A DNA stretch of 64,000 bases from Micromonospora chersina (lineage in GTDB: Bacteria > Actinomycetota > Actinomycetes > Mycobacteriales > Micromonosporaceae), in contig NZ_FMIB01000002.1 in assembly GCF_900091475.1 (NCBI RefSeq), positions 124,001-188,000 on the forward strand, read 5' to 3'. This document shows positions 59,036-64,000 of the stretch, one piece after another; within the stretch, counting starts at the first letter, position 1; the number at the start of each line of letters is the position of its first letter. The position numbers were made by a program, and so were the translations under genes. The notes beneath the pieces are model-generated. The model was not told the DNA's origin, did no database searches, and worked only from the letters and a program-made list of their open reading frames with translations.

Positions 59036-59608
59036 CTAGCGGAGCGCGCCGGCGGCGTCCGCGCGGAGGGCGGCGCGGGCGTCCATCAGGGCGAAGCCGA
59101 GCAGGTTCGCGCCCCGCCACCGTGCCGGGTCCGCGGCGCGCGGGTCGTCGGCGGCCAGCCCGATGCCCCAGACCCGGTCCAGCGGGCTCGCCTCGACCAG
59201 CACCCGCTCACCGGTCCCGAGCAGGAACCGGCCCAGCTCCTCGTGCTGGCCGAACTTGGCCACGCTGCCGGCCACCACGATGTCGTAGCGGCGGGCCGCC
59301 CAGGTCGCCTCGTCGAAGCCGCGGACCTGCCGGCCGAGCGCCTTGGCCCGGTGCGGGTGCGCGGCGTCGAGGACCCGTTCGGCGACCTCGTCGTCGCCGA
59401 AGAGGGTGGCCTTGTGCCACATCATCCAGTGCTCGGCGGTGGCGTACGTCCGGCCGTCGACCGTGAACGGCGCGGGCCACCACTGGCTCAGGCAGCCGGC
59501 GCCGACGCTGCCGTCCCGCTGCGGGCGGTGCCCCCAGAAGTGCAGGTATCTCACCCGCGCTCCGGAGTGGACGGCGGCGGTCAGCTCGGCGACGGATCGG
59601 ATCGGCAC
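59036..59608 (-). CDS. NADAR (YbiA-like) family protein
   Basis: This 190-residue protein has the NADAR pattern: FWGH near the start, CLSQWWPAPFTVDGRTYATAEHWMMWHKATLFGD, then AAHPHRAKALGRQVRGF and LLGTGERVLVEASPLDRVWGIGL. NADAR proteins hydrolyse N-glycosidic bonds of ADP-ribosylated guanine or riboflavin intermediates. GTG 59608 follows CAGACT at 7 nt, which suggests a leaderless start. It lies in a cluster of NAD/ADP-ribose-type genes. Confidence 0.85.
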   Translation of the reverse strand: MPIRSVAELTAAVHSGARVRYLHFWGHRPQRDGSVGAGCLSQWWPAPFTVDGRTYATAEHWMMWHKATLFGDDEVAERVLDAAHPHRAKALGRQVRGFDEATWAARRYDIVVAGSVAKFGQHEELGRFLLGTGERVLVEASPLDRVWGIGLAADDPRAADPARWRGANLLGFALMDARAALRADAAGALR

Positions 59609-59660
59609 GATCGACAGTCTGCCGGAGGGCACCGACACTCCGCCGCCGCATTTCCCCGGC

Positions 59661-59990
59661 TCAGCGGTTGTCGCCGCTGCCACCCAGCACGCCACGGCCC
59701 TGGCGGCTGGCCAGCTTGGCCAGGTTGGCCGTTGCGATGTCGTCCAGCGACAGGTCGAGGTAGTCGGCGAGCACCGCCACGTACCAGAGCACGTCACCGA
59801 GTTCCTTGGCGATGTCGGCCCGGTCGATCCGCGACTCGTCGCCGTCGAGGTCTCGGACCCACTTCTTGAACTTCTCGGCGATCTCACCGGCTTCGCCGAC
59901 GAGCCCGAGCACCAGGTGGAGCAGCTCGTTCCTCTTGTCGCGTGGAGCGGCGGTACGGAGGGCGCCACGCTGGTACTCATCCAGGTCCAT
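59661..59990 (-). CDS. MazG-like nucleotide pyrophosphohydrolase
   Basis: This 109-residue all-helical protein has the MazG metal motif (LVLGLVGEAGEIAEKFKKW, ADIAKELGDVLWYVAVLAD, residues about 26-75; EExxE and ExxD). It cleaves nucleoside triphosphates to monophosphates and may remove aberrant or alarmone nucleotides. ATG 59990 is chosen because it begins the first helix. It is transcribed in the same direction as NADAR (52-nt gap). Confidence 0.87.
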   Translation of the reverse strand: MDLDEYQRGALRTAAPRDKRNELLHLVLGLVGEAGEIAEKFKKWVRDLDGDESRIDRADIAKELGDVLWYVAVLADYLDLSLDDIATANLAKLASRQGRGVLGGSGDNR

Positions 59991-60129
59991 GGCGGGCCAG
60001 TATCTCGAACCCCTCCCACCGACCAGCGGGGCCCTCCACGCCATGCTCCGCCGCCACACCACCGAATCCCCTCGCGGCGCCCGGGCCGCCGCCGGTAGCC
60101 TGCCCCGACCGATGTGGAAGGAGGAGGCG

Positions 60130-60477
60130 GTGGAGACCATCACGCTGTGGCGGCCGACCGGGCCGGAGGAGTTGGCGCTCGTCGAGGCGTCCGGCTGGCG
60201 CGCGTGGCCGCCTCGCCTCCCGGACCAGCCGATCTTCTACCCGGTGCTCACTGAGGAGTACGCCGTCCTGATCGCCCGGGACTGGAACGTCCCGGCGTCC
60301 GGCGTCGGCTACGTGACCCGGTTCGCGGTGCGGCGCGACTTCGCCGAGCGCTACCCCGTGCGGCAGGTCGGCGGCCGGGAGATCCGCGAACTGTGGATCC
60401 CCGCCGAGGACGTGCCGCTGCTCAACGCGAACCTCGTCGGCCGCATCGAGGTCGTGCACGAGTTCCACCCCGCCTGA
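60130..60477 (+). CDS. Small protein of the family often labelled ADP-ribosylation/crystallin J1
   Basis: This 115-residue protein starts METITLWRPTGPEELALVEA and contains FYPVLTEEYAVLIARDWN, then GYVTRFAVRRDFAERY and LWIPAEDVPLLNANLVG. Such proteins are widespread and often annotated ADP-ribosylation/crystallin J1, although the true ADP-ribosylglycohydrolase motifs are not present. GTG 60130 has AAGGAG 6 nt upstream. The function is unknown. Confidence 0.75.
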   Translation: METITLWRPTGPEELALVEASGWRAWPPRLPDQPIFYPVLTEEYAVLIARDWNVPASGVGYVTRFAVRRDFAERYPVRQVGGREIRELWIPAEDVPLLNANLVGRIEVVHEFHPA

Positions 60478-60486
60478 CCGCGCGAC

Positions 60487-60517
60487 CGTGCCCGTGCCTG
60501 TCGAGGGCACGGGCACG
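60487..60517. terminator. Bidirectional terminator
   Basis: CGTGCCCGTGCC (60487-60498) and GGCACGGGCACG (60506-60517) are perfect 12-bp arms with a 7-nt loop between the convergent stops at 60477 and 60530. Confidence 0.85.
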
Positions 60518-60529
60518 ATCGGCGGGGAG

Positions 60530-61171
60530 TCAGGGGGTCGGGGCGCCGGTGTAGAAGGCGGTCGTCCGGTCGCCGGCGGCGCGGGCCTCGTCGGCCGGGG
60601 TGCCGGCGGCGATGCTCGCCTCGGTCCAGCGGGCGCTGGCCTCCGTCATGAAGCGGCGGCCCTCGTCCGAGCCCATCCAGGCGACGGCCTCGTCCGGGGT
60701 GATCCCGGAGCCGTCGGCCGCGAGGTGGGAGGCCAGCCCGAGCAGTGCCCCGTCCCAGCCGACGCCGACGGCGCCCGGCCCGTACTCGGCCCACCGCGCG
60801 TCGTCGACGTGCGCGACGTGCTCCAGCTCGAACCGGGTACGTCCGGCGCCGGCCTCGGTGAGCCGCACCTCGATCCAGCTCACCTCCCCGCCGAACTCCC
60901 AGGTGGCGGCGAAGCTGTGCGGCGGGTCGCAGCGCTCGACGGTGCCCCCGGCGTTTCCTTCCAGCTGGTAGCGCCCCCCGAGCTTCAGCTCGCCCGAGAT
61001 CGGCAGGAACCAGCGGGGGATCCGCTCGGCGCTGGTGCAGGCGTCCCAGACGTCCTCCACCGGCGCGTCGTACGTCTGGCTGATGGTCATGACCCGCGCC
61101 TCGCCGGCGGGGAGCGTGCGGGTGCCCAGCCGGCGCTCGACGGCGCTGATCTGCCCGGTCACGTCGATCAT
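60530..61171 (-). CDS. SRPBCC/AHSA1-family protein
   Basis: This 213-residue START-like protein has the AHSA1 pattern: YDAPVEDVWDACTSAERIPRWFLPISGELKLGGRYQLEG, then ERCDPPHSFAATWEF and a C-terminal helix with DGALLGLASHL. Members bind hydrophobic ligands or assist Hsp90-type chaperones. Its ATG overlaps the ArsR stop (ATGA), a very common actinomycete pair in which the ArsR protein represses both genes. Confidence 0.88.
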   Translation of the reverse strand: MIDVTGQISAVERRLGTRTLPAGEARVMTISQTYDAPVEDVWDACTSAERIPRWFLPISGELKLGGRYQLEGNAGGTVERCDPPHSFAATWEFGGEVSWIEVRLTEAGAGRTRFELEHVAHVDDARWAEYGPGAVGVGWDGALLGLASHLAADGSGITPDEAVAWMGSDEGRRFMTEASARWTEASIAAGTPADEARAAGDRTTAFYTGAPTP

Positions 61172-61530
61172 GGTGTGTTCCTCTCCTCGGAGTTGTCCTC
61201 GCGCAGCCGCCGCTCGCGCCGGCCCCGGGCCAGTTCGGTGGCGAGTGCCGCCAGCGGCGGCGCCCAGAACCGGCGGAAGCCGGCGAGCCACTCGTCCAGC
61301 TCGCGCAGCGGGCCCGGGTCCACTGCGTAGAGGCGGCGGGTGCCCTCGGCGCGCACGGTCGCGAAGCCGTGTTCCCGCAGCACCTTGAGGTGCTGCGACA
61401 CGGCGGGCTGGCTGATGCCGAACTCCCGCTGGACGGTCGCGCCGACCGTGCCGGCGGGCTGCTCACCGTCGGCGAGCAGCTCCAGGATCCGGCGGCGCAC
61501 CGGGTCCCCGAGGACGTCGAAGGCGTGCAC
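61168..61530 (-). CDS. ArsR-family transcriptional regulator
   Basis: This 120-residue winged-helix protein begins HAFDVLGDPVRRRILELLADGEQ and has the recognition helix ISQPAVSQHLKVLREHGF and wing VRAEGTRRLYAV. The usual metal-site Cys residues are absent, so it is the non-metal type paired with SRPBCC proteins. GTG 61530 lies 22 nt from a GCTTATATAAGC palindrome that is its probable operator. Confidence 0.9.
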   Translation of the reverse strand: MHAFDVLGDPVRRRILELLADGEQPAGTVGATVQREFGISQPAVSQHLKVLREHGFATVRAEGTRRLYAVDPGPLRELDEWLAGFRRFWAPPLAALATELARGRRERRLREDNSEERNTP

Positions 61531-61551
61531 GCCCTCTTTCTATCAGACCGG

Positions 61552-61563
61552 GCTTATATAAGC
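61552..61563. promoter_or_regulatory. 12-bp palindrome, probable ArsR operator
   Basis: GCTTATATAAGC is a perfect palindrome 22 nt upstream of the ArsR start, in an otherwise GC-rich region. It also contains a TATAAG that could serve as a -10 element. Confidence 0.55.
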
Positions 61564-61576
61564 GAGCGCTGAAACG

Positions 61577-61615
61577 CCGGACACCTTCCGTTCGAGGCGA
61601 ACGGAAGGTGTCCGG
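61577..61615 (-). terminator. Strong terminator after the amidase gene
   Basis: Arms 61577-61594 and 61598-61615 are perfect 18-bp complements (CCGGACACCTTCCGTTCG) with a 3-nt loop. It begins 8 nt past the amidase stop and separates that gene from the ArsR promoter. Confidence 0.85.
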
Positions 61616-61622
61616 GATCCGG

Positions 61623-62285
61623 TCAGGCGCCGAGGCGGGCGGCCACGGTGCTGCGCAACTCCGGGAGCCGGTCGTGCAGCAGGCCGGGGCACTGGGTGCT
61701 GTTGAAGTCCTTGTGCCCGTAGATCTCGGTCGGCGGGATGCCGTACTGCTGGCAGGTGAAGGCGCAGAACCACACCAGGCTGTCCCAGAGCGCCTGCGGG
61801 GGCTGCACGTCGAGGTAGATGCCGTCGTTCTCGATGCCGATGGCCTGGCTGTTCTGCCCGACGCAGTGCGCGCCCTGCACCATGGTCTGCCCGTGCAGCA
61901 GCCCGTACAGGCTGCCGTGCCGGCCCTCGGTGAGGTAGCCGCCGCGGCTGTTGGTGAAGTGCTGCCCGGAGTCGAGCCAGCCGTTGGTGTCCATGTGCAG
62001 GTTCTGGATGTCGCGCGAGTTCCGGTAGGCCTGCGCGAGGCTGTAGTCGGTGGTGTTCGGGAATGCGGTGTGGTGAATGATGATCTTGTTGGGCCGGCTC
62101 TGCACCACGCTCACCGCCGACGAGGGCGGGCGGGCGCCCCACGTCGCGCAGTTGGCGATGGTTGGCTGGTCGATCCGGGTGGCGACGGCCCGGGCGTCGC
62201 GGTCGGCGCCGAACTGGGTCAGTGCGGTGGCGCCGAGCAGGACCGCGCCGCGCAGCACGGCCCGCCGGGGAACGGGTACGGACAT
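61623..62285 (-). CDS. Secreted peptidoglycan amidase (PGRP/amidase_2-like)
   Basis: This 220-residue protein has a signal region with PRRAVLRGAVLLGATAL (twin Arg at residues 7-8, Tat-like). An amidase_2/PGRP fold follows: IIIHHTAFPN with zinc His, YLTEGRHGSLYGLLHGQTMVQGAH, AIGIENDGIYL and IYGHKDFNSTQCPG. It cleaves the muramoyl-L-alanine bond. It is on the same strand as the GH25 lysozyme gene but separated by a hairpin, so the two are probably independent units with related roles in wall remodelling. Confidence 0.9.
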   Translation of the reverse strand: MSVPVPRRAVLRGAVLLGATALTQFGADRDARAVATRIDQPTIANCATWGARPPSSAVSVVQSRPNKIIIHHTAFPNTTDYSLAQAYRNSRDIQNLHMDTNGWLDSGQHFTNSRGGYLTEGRHGSLYGLLHGQTMVQGAHCVGQNSQAIGIENDGIYLDVQPPQALWDSLVWFCAFTCQQYGIPPTEIYGHKDFNSTQCPGLLHDRLPELRSTVAARLGA

Positions 62286-62316
62286 CGGGGCCTCCTCGTC
62301 GGGGGGACGGACGCCG

Positions 62317-62353
62317 CCGGTGGCGGGCGGCCGGCAGGCCGGCCCGCCACCGG
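62317..62353 (-). terminator. Hairpin after the lysozyme gene
   Basis: CCGGTGGCGGGC (62317-62328) and GCCCGCCACCGG (62342-62353) are perfect 12-bp arms with a 13-nt loop, just after the lysozyme stop. Confidence 0.75.
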
Positions 62354-62359
62354 AGCGGG

Positions 62360-63106
62360 TCAGCAGGGTCCGTTGCAGGCCAGCACCTTGAGCCGGTCCA
62401 GGGTGCCGTTCCAGACGTTCTGGTCACCCGGGAAGACGCCCGAGGAGGCCCACTGCCAGAAGGAGTACGTCCCCCAGCCGGCCGGCAGGGTGCCGACGCT
62501 GCTGGAGTAGCGCGCGATCCACAGCGGGTTGTTCGCGGCGAACTGCGAGGTGTTGCCGGTGCAGGTGCTCCACCAGTCGGTAGTGGTGTAGATGGTGGCC
62601 CACCGGCCGGTCCGCGCGTAGTACTGGTTGACGAACGACGCGATCCAGCTGCGCATCGACGCCTGGCTCAGGCCGTAGCAGGTGGCGCCGTACGGGTTGT
62701 ACTCGATGTCGAGCGCCCCGGGCAGCGTCTTCCCGTCCTTGGACCAGCCGCCGCCGTGGTCCACGAAGTAGTTGGCCTGGGTGGCGCCGCTCGTGGTGTC
62801 CGGGCGGGCGAAGTGGTACGACCCGCGGATCATCCCGACGTTGTAGGAGCCGTTGTACTGCTGGGCGAAGTACGGGTTGGTGTAGTACGTGCCCTCGGTC
62901 GCCTTGACGTACGCGAACCGGGCGCCGTTGCTCCAGGCGGCGGACCAGTTCACGTTGCCCTGGTGGCTGGAGACGTCCATGCCGGGCAGGCCGGCCGGCG
63001 CGGCGCTGGCGGGTGTCGCGCCGACGACGGCCGAGGCGGCCAGGGTGACGGTGGCGAGCAGGGCCGTGGCGGCCGTACGCAGCGCCGATCGCAGGGGACG
63101 GTTCAT
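62360..63106 (-). CDS. Secreted GH25 lysozyme (N,O-diacetylmuramidase type)
   Basis: This 248-residue protein has a Sec signal peptide (cleavage after ATPASA, near residue 35) and a GH25 barrel: GMDVSSHQGNVNW, FAYVKATEGTYY, the catalytic pair in GALDIEYNP, and WIARYSS. It hydrolyses beta-1,4 bonds of peptidoglycan. The C-terminal FWQWASSGVFPG is typical. The upstream region is AT-rich and carries a long dyad, which suggests strong or regulated expression. Confidence 0.92.
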   Translation of the reverse strand: MNRPLRSALRTAATALLATVTLAASAVVGATPASAAPAGLPGMDVSSHQGNVNWSAAWSNGARFAYVKATEGTYYTNPYFAQQYNGSYNVGMIRGSYHFARPDTTSGATQANYFVDHGGGWSKDGKTLPGALDIEYNPYGATCYGLSQASMRSWIASFVNQYYARTGRWATIYTTTDWWSTCTGNTSQFAANNPLWIARYSSSVGTLPAGWGTYSFWQWASSGVFPGDQNVWNGTLDRLKVLACNGPC

Positions 63107-63161
63107 CTTTCCTCCCTGGGGGTTGGGGGGAGTCTGACGAAAGGAACTGTCAGTATTAGGT

Positions 63162-63212
63162 CACACAGCGAAGAATTCTTGCAATAGATGCATGGAAGTT
63201 TTTCGTTGTGTG
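63162..63212 (-). promoter_or_regulatory. AT-rich promoter region of the lysozyme gene with long dyad
   Basis: CACACAGCGAA (63162-63172) and TTCGTTGTGTG (63202-63212) match as an inverted repeat in 10 of 11 pairs around a 29-nt spacer. The palindrome AAGAATTCTT (63171-63180) lies between them. On the minus strand TAATAC near 63154-63159 could be a -10 element. The region is much more AT-rich than its surroundings. Confidence 0.45.
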
Positions 63213-63250
63213 GGTAGGTGGTGGGTGCGGCCCGGTGACGGGGAGTCGGC

Positions 63251-63961
63251 TCAGCCCAGGCGGCGGAGGAAGGCCCGGACCTGCTCGCGGGCCCGGTCGG
63301 TGAGCTCGGGCCCGTGGGTGAAGGCGGCCACGTCGTAGTCCAGCTCGCCCAGCACGTGCGCGGTCCGCTGGGTCATCCGGAAGTCCGTGCAGAACGACCG
63401 CACCGGCCAGCGCACGCCGGCCACGTTGAACAGCGCGTCCCCGGTGACCAGAACCCGCGTCGGCTCGTGCAGCAGCGACACGTGCCCCGGGGAATGGCCC
63501 GGGGTGTGCACCACCCGCAGGCCGCCGCCGACCGGGAGCACGTCGCCGTCGGCCAGCGGCCGGGCCACCGCGACGGCCGGGAACCGGCCGCCCGCCAGGC
63601 GGGTGAGGAAACGGCCGACCGTGTTCCCGCCGCCCTGCGGCGGCACCCGGCCGGACTCGGCGTACGGCACGTCGGCCCGATGCGCGGCGACCGGGGCGCC
63701 GGTGCGCCGGGCCAGCTCGGCGGCCCCGCCGGCGTGGTCAGCGTGCGCATGGGTCAGCACGATCCGGGTCACGTCGGCGGGGGTCTTGCCGATGGCCGCC
63801 AGCCCGCGCACGATGCGGGCCGGGGCCCGTCGCACGCCGCAGTCGACAAGCGTGACGGAGCCGTCGTCGTCGACGAAGGCGTAGGAGTTGACCATGGCAC
63901 GACCCACGGTGGGGATGCGCCAGACCCCGGGGGCGAGCGGAACCGCCGCGGTTCGTGCCAT
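63251..63961 (-). CDS. MBL-fold metallo-hydrolase
   Basis: This 236-residue protein has the metallo-beta-lactamase fold motifs: TLVDCGV, the metal site THAHADHAGG, HTPGHSPGHVSLL, VTGDALF and a last His in FTHGPEL. It is glyoxalase II-like or quorum-lactonase-like; the substrate is unclear. The ATG is at 63961, 39 nt from the window edge, with nothing further visible to the right. Confidence 0.88.
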   Translation of the reverse strand: MARTAAVPLAPGVWRIPTVGRAMVNSYAFVDDDGSVTLVDCGVRRAPARIVRGLAAIGKTPADVTRIVLTHAHADHAGGAAELARRTGAPVAAHRADVPYAESGRVPPQGGGNTVGRFLTRLAGGRFPAVAVARPLADGDVLPVGGGLRVVHTPGHSPGHVSLLHEPTRVLVTGDALFNVAGVRWPVRSFCTDFRMTQRTAHVLGELDYDVAAFTHGPELTDRAREQVRAFLRRLG

Positions 63962-64000
63962 GCCCCGAGTGTCGGACGCTGGCGACGGTCGATCAACACC

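Overview
The window is GC-rich throughout. Starts are often GTG or TTG, neighbouring genes often overlap by four bases (ATGA or GTGA), and the proteins are typical actinomycete ones (Mop-type molybdate regulator, PadR, MbtH, SAM-family riboswitch with a Cys leader peptide, GH25 lysozyme). A Micromonosporaceae chromosome, most likely Micromonospora, fits best; this is judged from sequence character only. No rRNA, tRNA, CRISPR array, insertion sequence or prophage was seen.

Positions 1-14.7 kb look like the accessory arm of a non-ribosomal peptide cluster. The genes are a glycopeptide-type flavin halogenase, a two-component system with an extra kinase-less sensor paralogue, an ABC ATPase, a fatty acyl-AMP ligase with MbtH, a cation/H+ antiporter, a chorismate mutase interrupted by a frameshift, a GT39 membrane glycosyltransferase and a hydroxymandelate-oxidase-like FMN enzyme. 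This set recalls the ramoplanin/enduracidin/chersinamycin class (4-hydroxyphenylglycine, chlorination, acylation, mannosylation), but no NRPS lies in the window. Next, 14.7-20.3 kb holds a methyltransferase divergent from a coupled operon (ABM-ABM-flavin hydroxylase fusion, ABM protein, P450, tandem TcmI-type cyclase). These are aromatic polyketide tailoring genes without a ketosynthase. A 27-bp dyad lies between the two arms.

Positions 20.3-28.7 kb hold small membrane and housekeeping genes, a macro-domain protein, an extradiol dioxygenase, a CPH-type copper ATPase behind a CsoR-like operator, and a leaderless molybdate operon (MerR-HTH/Mop regulator, modABC). A molybdenum enzyme of the sulfite oxidase family sits at 56.6 kb.

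Positions 29-37.5 kb hold the most intriguing block. A dehydrogenase, a 6-pyruvoyltetrahydropterin-synthase homologue with altered zinc/catalytic residues, a GT4 glycosyltransferase, a methyltransferase, a flippase-like membrane protein, GTP cyclohydrolase II and a RibD-type reductase run in one direction. A CDP-alcohol phosphatidyltransferase and an LTA-synthase-like sulfatase diverge from them. Together they suggest a GTP-derived pyrimidine or pterin that is glycosylated, methylated and possibly exported or attached to the cell surface.

Positions 37.6-41.7 kb hold an FUSC-type membrane protein and a polar amino-acid ABC transporter. Its leader carries a SAM-clan (probably SAM-IV) aptamer and a 43-residue Cys-containing leader peptide, so sulfur amino acid uptake is inferred. 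Positions 41.7-55.9 kb contain an UGM-like flavoprotein, a GPI-mannosyltransferase-like protein, an EVE-like protein, HflX, a PadR/acyl-CoA dehydrogenase pair with a perfect palindromic operator, a GNAT protein, a Phd-like protein, pgi, an ABC exporter, an aldo/keto reductase and a lipoprotein. Positions 56-60.5 kb gather several NAD/ADP-ribose-type genes (Tpt1/KptA, Nudix, NADAR, MazG and a family often labelled ADP-ribosylation/crystallin J1). The right end carries an ArsR/SRPBCC pair, two secreted cell-wall hydrolases and an MBL-fold hydrolase.
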